Part shown: positions 30,675-39,892 of the stretch, in pieces | Layout: the number at the start of each line of letters is the position of its first letter | Numbering within the stretch: position 1 is the stretch's first letter | NCBI GenBank assembly: GCA_017555105.1 | Contig: JAFZHB010000019.1 | Location: forward strand, 22,561 to 86,560 | Reading direction: 5' to 3' | DNA from: Alistipes sp. | GTDB lineage: Bacteria > Bacteroidota > Bacteroidia > Bacteroidales > Rikenellaceae | DNA length: 64,000 bases | The notes under the pieces: generated by a model | What the model saw: only the letters and a program-made list of their open reading frames with translations | The model's database searches: none | What the model was told of the DNA's origin: nothing | Program-made: the position numbers and the translations under genes

Positions 30675-32060
30675 ATGACACTTATCAAATCCATTTCGGG
30701 TATCCGTGGTACGATCGGCGGTGCTGCGGGTGAGAATCTCACGCCGATTGATGTGGTGAAGTTCACCACGGCCTATGCTCGTCTGATCAAGTCGCGCAAT
30801 CCGCAGCGCAGAATCCGCATCGTGGTGGGTCGCGATGCTCGCCTCTCGGGTGAGTTGGTGGCCGACCTGGTGGAGGGTACGCTGCTGGCAGCCGGTGCTG
30901 ATGTGATCGACCTGGGTATGTGCACCACACCCGGTACGGAGATGGCGGTCATTACCAAGCGCGCCGATGGCGGTATCATCATCACCGCATCGCACAACCC
31001 GCGCCAATGGAACGCCTTGAAACTGCTCAATGCCGAGGGTGAGTTCCTCTCCGACGAGGAGGGCAAGCAGGTCTTGGCGATGGCCGAGGAGGCCTACGAC
31101 TACCCCGCTATCGACGAGATTGGCAAGGTGCTCTCGCGTGAGGATTTCAACGAGGAGCACATCCGTCAGGTGCTGGCGCTGCCGCTGGTTGATGTAGAGG
31201 CGGTGCGCAGCCGCAAGTTCCGCGTGGTGGTCGATGCGGTGAATTCGATCGGTGGCGTGGTGATCCCCCGACTGCTCGAGGAGCTGGGTTGCGAGGTGAT
31301 TCGCCTGAACTGCGACCCGACGGGCGAGTTTGCCCACAATCCCGAGCCGCTGCCCGAAAACCTGACCGAGATCTCGGAGGTGATCGTGCGTGAGGGTGCT
31401 GACCTGGGTATCGTGGTCGATCCCGATGTGGATCGTCTGGCCTTTGTGAACGAGGATGGTTCGATGTTTGTTGAGGAGTACACGCTGGTGGCGGTGGCTG
31501 ACTATATCCTCTCGCGCAAGGTGGGCAATACGGTCTCGAACCTCTCCTCGTCGCGTGCCCTGCGCGATGTGACGGAGCGTCACGGCGGATGCTATGCTGC
31601 GGCTGCCGTGGGCGAGGTGAATGTGGTGACCAAGATGAAGGAGACGGGCGCTGTGATCGGCGGCGAGGGCAATGGCGGTGTGATCTACCCCGAGTTGCAC
31701 TACGGTCGTGATGCGCTGGTCGGTACGGCACTCTTCCTCACCTACCTGGCCGAGAAGGGCATGAAGATGACCGAGCTGCGCAAAACCTACCCCGCTTACT
31801 TCGCCTCGAAGAACAAGATTCAGCTCACGCCGGCGATCGATGTGGATAAGGTGCTCGTCGAGATGAAGGGTCGCTATGCCCACGAGCAGGTGACCGATAT
31901 CGATGGTGTGAAGATCGATTTTGCGGAGAATTGGGTGCACCTCAGAAAGTCCAATACCGAGCCGATCATCCGTGTCTATACGGAGGCCAAATCGATGGAG
32001 GAGGCCGAGGCGCTGGCGCAAAAGTTTATGGCCGAAATCAAGTCAATCTGCAACCTGTAA
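30675..32060 (+). CDS. glmM: Phosphoglucosamine mutase
   Basis: The 461-residue alpha-D-phosphohexomutase interconverts glucosamine-6-P and glucosamine-1-P for UDP-GlcNAc synthesis. It shows SGIRGTIGG at the N-terminus, the phosphoserine loop IITASHNPRQWNALK, the metal loop VDPDVDRLAFV, the sugar-binding GEGNGGVIYPELHYGRDAL and the phosphate-binding RKSNTEPIIRVY. These point to the GlmM branch, although other phosphohexomutases are close. The M20 peptidase gene follows after 12 nt. Confidence 0.9.
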   Translation: MTLIKSISGIRGTIGGAAGENLTPIDVVKFTTAYARLIKSRNPQRRIRIVVGRDARLSGELVADLVEGTLLAAGADVIDLGMCTTPGTEMAVITKRADGGIIITASHNPRQWNALKLLNAEGEFLSDEEGKQVLAMAEEAYDYPAIDEIGKVLSREDFNEEHIRQVLALPLVDVEAVRSRKFRVVVDAVNSIGGVVIPRLLEELGCEVIRLNCDPTGEFAHNPEPLPENLTEISEVIVREGADLGIVVDPDVDRLAFVNEDGSMFVEEYTLVAVADYILSRKVGNTVSNLSSSRALRDVTERHGGCYAAAAVGEVNVVTKMKETGAVIGGEGNGGVIYPELHYGRDALVGTALFLTYLAEKGMKMTELRKTYPAYFASKNKIQLTPAIDVDKVLVEMKGRYAHEQVTDIDGVKIDFAENWVHLRKSNTEPIIRVYTEAKSMEEAEALAQKFMAEIKSICNL

Positions 32061-32072
32061 ACAACTGTAAAT

Positions 32073-33434
32073 ATGGATCAAGTAAAGAATTATATCGAAG
32101 CGAATAAAGATCGATATCTGAGCGAGTTATTCGACCTGCTGCGTATCCCGTCGATCAGTGCCGTTTCGGCGCACAAACCCGACATGGTGCGCACGGCCGA
32201 GTGGCTGGCTGCGGCGCTCGTGAAGGCGGGTGCCGACCGTGCCGATGTGATGCCCACGGAGGGCAATCCGGTGGTCTATGGTGAGAAGATCATCGACCCG
32301 AAGGCGAAGACCGTATTGGTCTATGGTCACTACGATGTCATGCCGGTCGATCCGCGCGAGGAGTGGCACACGGAGCCCTTCGAGCCGGTGGTGAAGGAGG
32401 GTCGCATCTGGGGTCGCGGTGCAGACGATGATAAGGGTCAGCTCTTCATGCACATTGCTGCTTTTGAGGCGATGTGTGCAACCGATTCGCTGCCCTGCAA
32501 TGTGAAGTTTATGCTCGAGGGTGAGGAGGAGATCGGCTCGCCGAGTCTCTATGGCTTCTGCGCCAAGAATAAGAAGCTGCTGAAGGCGGATATCATCCTC
32601 GTGTCGGATACCTCGATGCTCTCGATGGATCAGCCCTCGATCACCTGCGGTCTGCGTGGCCTGGCCTATATGGAGGTGGAGGTTACGGGTCCGAATAAGG
32701 ACCTGCACTCGGGCCTCTTTGGCGGTGCAGTGGCCAATCCGGCCAATGTGCTGACGCGACTCGTCTCGCAGCTTGTTGACGACGAGGGTCGCATCACGAT
32801 TCCGGGATTCTATGATAAGGTGCGCGAGCTGACTCCGGCGGAGCGCAAGGCCTTCAACAAGGCGCCCTTCTGCCTGCGCAAATACAAGCAGGCGTTGGAG
32901 ATTGGTGCTGTCGAGGGCGAGGCCGGCTATACGACCCTGGAGCGTACGGGTGTGCGTCCTTCGCTCGATGTGAACGGCATCTGGGGCGGCTACATCGGCG
33001 AGGGTACGAAGACGGTGATTCCGTCGAAGGCCTCGGCGAAGATCTCGATGCGTCTGGTGCCCGATCAGGACCACACGGAGATTGCCAAGCTCTTTGAGAA
33101 GCACTTCAAGGCGATTGCTCCGAAGAGCGTGAAGGTGAAGGTCAAGGCACTGCACGGCGGTCAGCCCTATGTGGCTCCGACCGATATGCCCGCCTACAAG
33201 GCTGCCGAGAAGGCCATCGTGAAGACCTTCGGCAAGAAGCCCCTCCCCTTCTATTCGGGCGGTTCGATCCCCATCATCAGTGGGTTTGAATCGATTCTGG
33301 GTATCAAATCGCTCCTCATCGGCTTCGGTCTCTCGCAGGATGCGATCCACTCGCCCAACGAGAGCTACGGCTTGGATCAGTTCTATAAGGGAATTGATAC
33401 CATTCCTTACTTCTACAAGTACTTCGCCGAGTAG
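32073..33434 (+). CDS. M20 family dipeptidase/peptidase
   Basis: The 453-residue cytoplasmic zinc peptidase has the metal ligands VLVYGHYDVMPVD (His, first Asp), WGRGADDDKGQ (bridging Asp), EGEEEIGSPS (catalytic Glu and ligand Glu), DTSML and a late GFGLSQDAIHSPNES (His ligand). A lid domain with DLHSGLFGGAVANPANVL is inserted, as in carnosine-dipeptidase-like M20 enzymes. It probably hydrolyses dipeptides taken up by the cell. There is no signal peptide. It follows glmM after 12 nt and ends at a strong terminator. Confidence 0.9.
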   Translation: MDQVKNYIEANKDRYLSELFDLLRIPSISAVSAHKPDMVRTAEWLAAALVKAGADRADVMPTEGNPVVYGEKIIDPKAKTVLVYGHYDVMPVDPREEWHTEPFEPVVKEGRIWGRGADDDKGQLFMHIAAFEAMCATDSLPCNVKFMLEGEEEIGSPSLYGFCAKNKKLLKADIILVSDTSMLSMDQPSITCGLRGLAYMEVEVTGPNKDLHSGLFGGAVANPANVLTRLVSQLVDDEGRITIPGFYDKVRELTPAERKAFNKAPFCLRKYKQALEIGAVEGEAGYTTLERTGVRPSLDVNGIWGGYIGEGTKTVIPSKASAKISMRLVPDQDHTEIAKLFEKHFKAIAPKSVKVKVKALHGGQPYVAPTDMPAYKAAEKAIVKTFGKKPLPFYSGGSIPIISGFESILGIKSLLIGFGLSQDAIHSPNESYGLDQFYKGIDTIPYFYKYFAE

Positions 33435-33456
33435 CACTGCGACCGAAGATAAGAAA

Positions 33457-33488
33457 AGGCTGCCCCAATTGGGACAGCCCTTTTTTTT
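33457..33488. terminator. Terminator between the M20 peptidase gene and glyA
   Basis: GGCTGCCCC pairs with GGGACAGCC around AATT with one mismatch, followed by eight T. AAGAAAA on the other side gives a weaker signal for glyA, which converges. Confidence 0.82.
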
Positions 33489-33503
33489 GTTGGCAGTGGA
33501 GGC

Positions 33504-34784
33504 TTACCAAGCGTAGAGCGGGTAGTTTGCCATCAGCGCATTCACATCCTTGCGTACGGCTGCAATGTTCTCCTCGTTCTCGGGGTCGTGCAGCACACGG
33601 TCGATCAGCGATACGATGTAGTCCATATCCTGCTCTTTCAGACCGCGCGTCGTGATGGCGGGCGTACCGAAGCGCAGACCCGAGGTCAGGAAGGCCGAAC
33701 GCGAATCGAACGGCACCATGTTCTTGTTTGTCGTGATGTCGGCTGCTACGAGGCACTTCTCGGCCAATTTACCGGTCAGCTCGGGGAACTTCGTGCGCAG
33801 GTCGATCAGCATCAGGTGGTTGTCCGTACCGCCCGATACGATCTTGTAGCCACGCTTCGTGAAGGCCTCGGCCATCGCCTGGGCGTTCTTCTGCACCTGT
33901 GTCTGGTACTCCTTGTAGGCGGGCTCGAGCGCCTCACCAAAGGCTACCGCCTTGGCGGCGATGACATGCTCCAGCGGACCGCCCTGGATGCCCGGGAAGA
34001 CCGCCGAATTGAGGATCTGCGACATCTTCTTTACGACACCCTTCGGCGTGGTCAGACCCCACGGGTTGTCGAAGTCCTGACCCATCAGGATGATACCGCC
34101 ACGCGGACCGCGCAGGGTCTTGTGGGTCGTCGAGGTGACGAAGTGAGCATACTTCACGGGGTTCTCCAAGAGGCCTGCAGCGATCAGACCGGCCGTGTGA
34201 GCCATATCGATCATCAGCAGCGCACCTACCTTATCCGCAATATCGCGCATACGCTTGTAGTCCCACTCGCGCGAGTAGGCCGAAGCACCACCCACGATCA
34301 GCTTCGGACGGCACTCCTCGGCCAACTGCTCCATCTTCTCGTAGTCGATCGTACCGGTGGCCTCGTCGAGCTGGTAGCTGACAGCCTTGAAGTACTTACC
34401 CGAGAAGTTCACGAGCGAGCCGTGCGAGAGGTGACCACCGTGAGCCAGGTCGAGACCCATGAAGGTGTCGCCGGGCTGCAACACGGCAAAGAAGACAGCC
34501 ATATTGGCCTGCGCACCCGAGTGGGGCTGCACATTGGCATACTCGGCACCGTAGAGGCGGCAGATGCGCTCGATGGCGATCTTCTCGACCTCATCGACCA
34601 CCTCGCAACCACCATAGTAGCGCGCTGCGGGATAACCCTCGGCATATTTGTTCGTGAGAACCGATCCCATGGCGGCCATCACCTGGTCGCTGACGAAGTT
34701 CTCCGATGCGATGAGCTCGATGCCGTGCATCTGGCGGCTGCGCTCACGATCGATCAAATCGAAAATTGCGGTATCTTTTTTCAT
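33504..34784 (-). CDS. glyA: Serine hydroxymethyltransferase
   Basis: The 426-residue PLP enzyme converts serine and tetrahydrofolate to glycine and methylene-THF. It shows [63 protein letters not shown] and [18 protein letters not shown], where the Lys after THK-type context binds PLP. The frame opens 11 codons earlier (34817), but [12 protein letters not shown] at 34784 is the natural N-terminus, and a TACCTTTG element lies about 30 bp upstream of it on the minus strand. It is divergent from fhs, so two one-carbon enzymes share an intergenic region. Confidence 0.95.
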   Translation of the reverse strand: MKKDTAIFDLIDRERSRQMHGIELIASENFVSDQVMAAMGSVLTNKYAEGYPAARYYGGCEVVDEVEKIAIERICRLYGAEYANVQPHSGAQANMAVFFAVLQPGDTFMGLDLAHGGHLSHGSLVNFSGKYFKAVSYQLDEATGTIDYEKMEQLAEECRPKLIVGGASAYSREWDYKRMRDIADKVGALLMIDMAHTAGLIAAGLLENPVKYAHFVTSTTHKTLRGPRGGIILMGQDFDNPWGLTTPKGVVKKMSQILNSAVFPGIQGGPLEHVIAAKAVAFGEALEPAYKEYQTQVQKNAQAMAEAFTKRGYKIVSGGTDNHLMLIDLRTKFPELTGKLAEKCLVAADITTNKNMVPFDSRSAFLTSGLRFGTPAITTRGLKEQDMDYIVSLIDRVLHDPENEENIAAVRKDVNALMANYPLYAW

Positions 34785-34814
34785 ATTTCGTGGTTTGTTT
34801 TTGATCTTCTTTGG

Positions 34815-34822
34815 CAAAGGTA
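34815..34822 (-). promoter_or_regulatory. -7 element of glyA
   Basis: TACCTTTG on the minus strand lies 30 bp before ATG 34784. The -33 region is T-rich (TTTTTCTT). It lies inside the longer open frame, which argues against the upstream ATG. Confidence 0.6.
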
Positions 34823-34898
34823 CGCTTTCTTTTCAAGAAAAATGTTTACCTTCGTAGCAAATTATCGACAAAATATCAGAAGAAATAACTTTCAATCT

Positions 34899-36566
34899 AT
34901 GAAATCAGATATCGAAATTGCTCGCAGCATCGAGCTTGTGAAGATCAAGGAGCTGGCAAAATCGTTCAATATGCCAGAGGATTATGTGACCCACTACGGC
35001 CGCCACATGGCCAAGGTGGATATTTCGCTCATCGACGAGGAGAGGGTGAAGAACGGTAACCTGATTCTGGTGACGGCCATCACCCCGACCAAGGCCGGTA
35101 TCGGCAAGACGACCGTGTCGGTAGGTCTGGCGCTGGGTATGAACAAGATCGGCAAGAAGGCTTTTTTGGCGCTTCGTGAGCCCTCGCTGGGCCCCTGCTT
35201 CGGCATGAAGGGCGGTGCGGCAGGTGGCGGTTATGCCCAGGTGCTGCCGATGGAGAAGATCAACCTGCACTTTACGGGTGACTTCCACGCCATCACCTCG
35301 GCCAACAACATGATCTCGGCCCTGCTCGACAACTACATCTACCAGAACCGCGACAACGGCTTTGGCCTGAAGGAGATCCTCTGGCGTCGCGTGCTGGATG
35401 TCAACGACCGCTCGCTCCGCTACATCGTGACGGGTCTGGGTCCGAAGACCAACGGCGTCACGCAGGAGGCAGGCTTCGACATTACGCCCGCTTCGGAGAT
35501 TATGGCGATCCTCTGCCTGGCGAAGGATGAGGATGACCTGCGTCGTCGCATCGAGAACATCCTCCTGGGCTACACCTACGACAACAAGCCCTTCACGGTG
35601 AAGGATCTGGGCGTGGCCGGTGCGATTGTGGTGCTGCTGAAGGATGCCCTCTCGCCCAACCTGGTGCAGACGACCGAGCATACGCCTGCCTTTGTGCACG
35701 GCGGTCCGTTTGCCAACATTGCCCACGGATGTAACTCGGTGCTGGCCACGAAGCTGGCGATGACCTATGGCGAGTATGCCATCACGGAGGCGGGCTTTGG
35801 CGCTGATCTGGGTGCAGAGAAGTTCTACGACATCAAGTGCCGCAAGGCGGGCTTGAACCCGAAGCTCACGGTGCTGGTCGTAACGGCGCGTGCCCTGAAG
35901 ATGCACGGCGGTGTGGCGCAGGATATGGTGGGTCAGCCCAACCTGGAGGCTCTGAAGGTGGGTATTGCGAATATGGAGAAGCACCTCGAGAACCTGGCCA
36001 AGTTCGGTCAGACGGCTGTGGTGGCCTTCAACCGCTATGGCGACGATGTGCAGGAGGAGATCGACTATGTACGCGAGCACTGCGCCAAGATGGGCATCGG
36101 TTTTGCAGTCAACAACGCCTTCGTGGAGGGCGGTGCAGGTGCTGTGGAGTTGGCCGAGCTGGTCGTGAAGACGATCGAGGAGAAGCCCTCTGCGGAGCTG
36201 AACTTCGCCTATGCCGACGAGGACGATGTGCCGACGAAGATCGGCAAGGTGGCTGCCGACATCTACGGTGCTAAGCAGGTGACCTTCAGCGCTACGGCCA
36301 AGAAGAAGTTGGCCATGATCGAGGAGCTGGGCTATGCGCACTTCCCGATCTGTATTGCCAAGACGCAGTACAGCTTCTCGACCAACCCGAAGCTGATCAA
36401 TGCGCCGAAGGGGTTCGATTTCCAGGTGCAGGACATCGTGATCAATGCCGGTGCGGAGATGCTGGTGGTCATCTCGGGCGAGATTATGCGTATGCCGGGC
36501 TTGCCCAAGCAGCCGCAGGCGCTGCATATCGACATCGTGAATGGCGAGATCGAGGGCTTGTCGTAG
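34899..36566 (+). CDS. fhs: Formate--tetrahydrofolate ligase
   Basis: The 555-residue enzyme makes 10-formyl-THF from formate, THF and ATP. It has [20 protein letters not shown] (P-loop), [40 protein letters not shown] and HAITSANNM, all hallmarks of the family. The open frame extends far upstream through the reverse complement of glyA; the true start is [16 protein letters not shown] at 34899. A weak -7 element (TACCTTCG, 34847-34854) overlaps the glyA promoter region. Formate use also fits purT at 60821, which takes formate directly. Confidence 0.97.
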   Translation: MKSDIEIARSIELVKIKELAKSFNMPEDYVTHYGRHMAKVDISLIDEERVKNGNLILVTAITPTKAGIGKTTVSVGLALGMNKIGKKAFLALREPSLGPCFGMKGGAAGGGYAQVLPMEKINLHFTGDFHAITSANNMISALLDNYIYQNRDNGFGLKEILWRRVLDVNDRSLRYIVTGLGPKTNGVTQEAGFDITPASEIMAILCLAKDEDDLRRRIENILLGYTYDNKPFTVKDLGVAGAIVVLLKDALSPNLVQTTEHTPAFVHGGPFANIAHGCNSVLATKLAMTYGEYAITEAGFGADLGAEKFYDIKCRKAGLNPKLTVLVVTARALKMHGGVAQDMVGQPNLEALKVGIANMEKHLENLAKFGQTAVVAFNRYGDDVQEEIDYVREHCAKMGIGFAVNNAFVEGGAGAVELAELVVKTIEEKPSAELNFAYADEDDVPTKIGKVAADIYGAKQVTFSATAKKKLAMIEELGYAHFPICIAKTQYSFSTNPKLINAPKGFDFQVQDIVINAGAEMLVVISGEIMRMPGLPKQPQALHIDIVNGEIEGLS

Positions 36567-36602
36567 GCCATTGATCGACCCACTCAATAACAACTAAACG
36601 CT

Positions 36603-37502
36603 ATGAAACGACTCTTTACGCTCCTGCTCTCCGTCGTGGCGCTGTATGCGGCGCAGGCACAGGAGATCGTGCTCCCCTCCGAGCCCGTTGCACTTCCGGC
36701 CATTGATGCCCGCGCGTTGGGTATGGGCGGCGTGGCGATGGCCTCGGCGTCGGGTGCGCATACGCTCTATGACAATGCGGCGATGACCGCCTTTGCGACC
36801 TATCCGGCCAAGTTCTCGACCTCCTACTACGGGCAGACCGACTTCGACTACTATGCCCTCTCGGGCTATCTGCGCCTGGGTAGAGGCCATGTGGTGCAGG
36901 CGGGTTGGCGACAGTACCTGCGCGAAAAGGGAAACCACGATTCGGCCATCGACCTGGGCTACTCGCTCCGCTTGGGCGAGCAGTGGTCGGTAGGTGTGGT
37001 GGGTCGCTACCTCGATCTGAAGCGCTACGACGAGCGTGCCTCGGCCCTGGCCTTCGATCTCTCGGCCGCTTGGCAGCGGGGGTTGGAGTCGCTGGGTGAG
37101 TATGCGCTCCTGCGCGTGGGTGCGAAGGTGGAGAATCTGGGCGGCTTCTTCGAGGATGCCCCCTATACCCTGCCGGTGAGCCTCAAGGCGGGTGCGGCAC
37201 TCGAGACCTACTTCTCGGAGTTGCATCAGCTAACCGTGGGTGTGGATGCGGGTTACTGCTTCAACCCCTCGGCCGTGCGTGGCTTTCAGGCCGCAGTGGG
37301 TGCAGAATATACCCTGATGCAGTTGATTCGTCTGCGTGCGGGTTACCACCTGGGCGAAAAGGGGGGCTACAACCCCTCCTACGGCTCGGTCGGTGCAGGC
37401 GTCACGCTGCTCCATCTGCGCGTGGACTTCGCCTATCTCTTGGCCGAAAAGAACTCGTGGCTCAGAAACACCTACAGCATCAGTTTTGGGTTGGATTTTT
37501 AG
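36603..37502 (+). CDS. PorV/PorQ family outer-membrane protein
   Basis: The 299-residue protein has a signal peptide (MKRLFTLLLSVVALYAAQA) and a FadL-like barrel start: IDARALGMGGVAMASASGAH and TLYDNAAMTAF. Repeated aromatic beta-strands end in TYSISFGLDF. This resembles PorQ and PorV, outer-membrane parts of the type IX secretion system, although stand-alone members exist and no other T9SS gene is seen here. It follows fhs by 36 nt and ends at a terminator shared with the convergent phosphatase gene. Confidence 0.72.
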   Translation: MKRLFTLLLSVVALYAAQAQEIVLPSEPVALPAIDARALGMGGVAMASASGAHTLYDNAAMTAFATYPAKFSTSYYGQTDFDYYALSGYLRLGRGHVVQAGWRQYLREKGNHDSAIDLGYSLRLGEQWSVGVVGRYLDLKRYDERASALAFDLSAAWQRGLESLGEYALLRVGAKVENLGGFFEDAPYTLPVSLKAGAALETYFSELHQLTVGVDAGYCFNPSAVRGFQAAVGAEYTLMQLIRLRAGYHLGEKGGYNPSYGSVGAGVTLLHLRVDFAYLLAEKNSWLRNTYSISFGLDF

Positions 37503-37523
37503 GAAGAGCGATTAGAGACAACG

Positions 37524-37566
37524 AAGGGCGATTAAGGTTTTTACTCCTTAGTCGCCCTTAGCGTTT
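37524..37566. terminator. Terminator between the PorQ-like and phosphatase genes
   Basis: AAGGGCGATTAAGG (37524-37537) pairs with CCTTAGTCGCCCTT (37546-37559) with one G-U pair, followed by AGCGTTT. It probably works in both directions. Confidence 0.75.
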
Positions 37567-37583
37567 CTGAATGGCTATCTCTT

Positions 37584-38057
37584 CTACGCCTGCTCGGTCA
37601 GCTCCTCCAGCAGTCGTTCGCAGGCCTCCTCCAAGAGGTCGAGCACAATCTCAAAACCCTCGTGCCCCTCGTAGTAGGGATCGGGTACATAGCTGTAGTG
37701 GGTCTGGCCGAAGAACTCGCGCATGCGGTAGATCTTCTCGCCGTCGGCACGCGAAGGAGCCAGGCGGTGCACCGTCTCGTAGTTGTAGTCGTCCATCACG
37801 ATGATGCGGTCGAAGCGCTCGAAGTCGGCGCTGCGGATCGGTCGGGCGTGGTGGGTCAGCTCGTAGCCACGCGCAGCAGCGGCACGACGCATACGCGGAT
37901 CGGCCAGTTCGCCGGCGTGACCCGAATAGGTGCCGGCCGAGTCGGTCGTGATCCGATCAGTAAGCCCTCTGCGGGCAACCAGGGTGCGGAAGATCTCCTC
38001 GGCTGCCGGGGAGCGACAGATGTTACCGAGGCATACGAAAAGGATGCGCTGTTTCAT
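37584..38057 (-). CDS. Low-molecular-weight protein-tyrosine phosphatase
   Basis: The 157-residue phosphatase has the P-loop CLGNICRS at residues 9-16 (Cys9, Arg15) and the general-acid loop VPDPYY near residue 124. It dephosphorylates tyrosine in proteins, often those that control capsule or polysaccharide export; no kinase partner is adjacent. The promoter (TTTG-N20-TACCTTTG) ends just 5 nt before the ATG, so the mRNA may be leaderless. It is convergent with the PorQ-like gene and divergent from the YtfJ-like gene. Confidence 0.93.
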   Translation of the reverse strand: MKQRILFVCLGNICRSPAAEEIFRTLVARRGLTDRITTDSAGTYSGHAGELADPRMRRAAAARGYELTHHARPIRSADFERFDRIIVMDDYNYETVHRLAPSRADGEKIYRMREFFGQTHYSYVPDPYYEGHEGFEIVLDLLEEACERLLEELTEQA

Positions 38058-38062
38058 AGGGA

Positions 38063-38094
38063 CAAAGGTAGTGAAAAAGCCTCAAATCGGCAAA
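38063..38094 (-). promoter_or_regulatory. Consensus promoter of phosphatase gene, abutting the start codon
   Basis: On the minus strand TTTG (38091-38094), a 20-bp spacer and TACCTTTG (38063-38070) are followed by only five bases before ATG 38057. Confidence 0.75.
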
Positions 38095-38176
38095 TTCGCC
38101 TCGTTTGGTCGCTCTTTGTGCCGATTTGGGAGAAAACAAATCCCCTCGACACTACCCCATTTCCCGAAAAAAAGGC

Positions 38177-38184
38177 TATCTTTG
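38177..38184 (+). promoter_or_regulatory. -7 element of the envelope gene run
   Basis: TATCTTTG fits TAnnTTTG and lies about 30 bp before ATG 38214. The -33 region has no clean TTTG. Confidence 0.55.
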
Positions 38185-38213
38185 CACCGTTATTTATACA
38201 AATAAAAGCGATG

Positions 38214-38723
38214 ATGAAACAGTGGAGTTTGCTGGCTGCACTCCTGCTCGTTTGCGGGGTGGCCACGGCGCAAGAGCAGATGCATAAGGTGGAGAATGTG
38301 GTTCTGAAGGGGCTCGACGGGTCGCAGTGCTCGTTGCCGATGTTTGGCGAGAAGAACCTGATCATCTTCTATGTCGATCCCGACCGCCACAAGCAGAACG
38401 AGGCCTTCACCTACGAGATGGAGGAGCACCATCTGGCCGAGGGCGAGGAGATCGTCGGCTTTGGTGTGCTGAACCTCAAGGACTCGATGCTGCCGAATGT
38501 GCTGGTGCGCACGATTGCCCGTAAACGCACCGAGAAGAACGGTGCTACGGTGCTGGTCGATGACAATCGCACGCTCTCGACGGCGTGGGGCTTGGGCGAC
38601 TGCAACAACCTCTTTACGCTGATCCTCGTCTCGAAGGAGGGTGAGATCTCCTTCCTCGGGAAGGGCGAACTGACCGAGGAGCAGCAGAAGGCCTTCTACA
38701 AGGCGCTGGATCAATACCGATAA
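38214..38723 (+). CDS. YtfJ-like exported thioredoxin-fold protein
   Basis: The 169-residue protein has a signal peptide (MKQWSLLAALLLVCGVATA). The mature part, with LKGLDGSQCSLPMFGEKNLI, IFYVDPDRHKQNE, GATVLVDDNRTLSTAWGL and VSKEGEISFLGKGELTEEQ, resembles the YtfJ family, which has a thioredoxin-like fold without a CxxC. Function is unknown. ATG 38211 is directly in front, giving one extra Met, and cannot be excluded. It is the first of four closely spaced envelope genes (3, 11 and 16 nt gaps). Confidence 0.7.
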   Translation: MKQWSLLAALLLVCGVATAQEQMHKVENVVLKGLDGSQCSLPMFGEKNLIIFYVDPDRHKQNEAFTYEMEEHHLAEGEEIVGFGVLNLKDSMLPNVLVRTIARKRTEKNGATVLVDDNRTLSTAWGLGDCNNLFTLILVSKEGEISFLGKGELTEEQQKAFYKALDQYR

Positions 38724-38726
38724 GCG

Positions 38727-39881
38727 ATGCGCTGCAGGCGGTGGCTGTTGGTGGCCGGATTGCTCCTCGTGGTGGGCGCAGGACGAGCCGAGGGGCTCGA
38801 TTCGTTGTCGCAGAGTCCGCGTAAGGGGCTCGTGAGGCGTGTGGTCGATTACTTCGGTCAGTCGACCGTGGATCGCACGGCAGAGCGTGCTATCGACTTC
38901 ACCTTTGCCGGCGGACCCAGCTACTCGAAGACAACCGAGCTGGGCTTGGGTCTTCTCGGGTCGGGGCTCTACCGCCTCGATCGGCAGGACAGCGTGACCC
39001 CTCCCTCCGATATCTCCTTCTACGGTACGATCTCCACGACGGGCTTCTACTCGTTGGGAGCTACCGGAAACACCATCTTCCGCGACCGCAACCGTCGCCT
39101 CTCCTACGAGCTCTCGTTCACCTCTTCGCCGCGTGACCTCTGGGGCATAGGCTATCAGGCGGGGCGCACGAACCCTCCGACCAAGATCCTCGAGCAGCGA
39201 TATGCCCTCGAGGTGCAGTTCCGTCAGCGCATCGTGGCCGACGCCTACCTGGGTGCGCTCATCGACCTGGATTACCGCCGAGGACGCGACTTTGACGCAA
39301 CGGCCGACGCCTACATCCACCACCAACGCCGCGAGTACCTCGCTACGGGCGTGGGTCTGCTGGCCGAGTACGATACGCGCGACTTTATTCCGAACCCCTC
39401 GCGGGGCGTTTACCTCGCCCTGCAACAGATCCTCTACGCACGGGGGCTGGGCAACTGCTCGGACTCCTTCTGGCGTACGATCTTTACGGCCGACTACTAC
39501 CGGCAGGTGTGGCGCGGAGGCGTGTTGGCCTTCGATCTCTACGGAGAGTTGAACACGAAGGGCACGCCCTGGACCATGCTGGCACGCCTCGGTGGCAGTG
39601 CCCGTATGCGCGGCTACTACGAGGGGCAATATGCCGACCGCAACCTGGTGGTGGGTCAGGTCGAGCTGCGCCAACACCTCTGGCGACGCTTTGGTGGCGT
39701 CGTGTGGGGCGGTGCGGGTAATGTCTTTCCGCGCATGAGTAGCTTCCGCTGGGCGGAGACGCTCCCCAACTACGGTTTGGGTCTGCGCTGGGAGCTGAAA
39801 AAGCGGGTGAATGTCCGCATGGATTACGGCTTCGGTCGGGCGACGAGCGGTTTCCTGCTCTCGATCAACGAGGCCTTTTAA
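38727..39881 (+). CDS. BamA/TamA-like outer-membrane beta-barrel protein
   Basis: The 384-residue protein has a signal peptide (MRCRRWLLVAGLLLVVGAGR) and an Omp85-type barrel without POTRA domains. Its start, IDFTFAGGPSYSKTTELGLG, is the first barrel strand. DTRDFIPNPSRGVYLAL, GGSARMRGYYEGQYADRN (loop 6 RGY/F-like motif) and RVNVRMDYGFG near the end are typical of the bacterial surface antigen domain. It may insert or export a substrate, with the YtfJ-like protein 3 nt upstream as possible partner; this is inference. Confidence 0.82.
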   Translation: MRCRRWLLVAGLLLVVGAGRAEGLDSLSQSPRKGLVRRVVDYFGQSTVDRTAERAIDFTFAGGPSYSKTTELGLGLLGSGLYRLDRQDSVTPPSDISFYGTISTTGFYSLGATGNTIFRDRNRRLSYELSFTSSPRDLWGIGYQAGRTNPPTKILEQRYALEVQFRQRIVADAYLGALIDLDYRRGRDFDATADAYIHHQRREYLATGVGLLAEYDTRDFIPNPSRGVYLALQQILYARGLGNCSDSFWRTIFTADYYRQVWRGGVLAFDLYGELNTKGTPWTMLARLGGSARMRGYYEGQYADRNLVVGQVELRQHLWRRFGGVVWGGAGNVFPRMSSFRWAETLPNYGLGLRWELKKRVNVRMDYGFGRATSGFLLSINEAF

Positions 39882-39892
39882 CGACGAAAACA

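Noticed and set aside
36603-37502. Type IX secretion locus suggested by the PorQ-like protein
   Set aside because: No other por/gld gene is in the window and no protein shows a clear T9SS C-terminal sorting domain, so only the family resemblance is reported.
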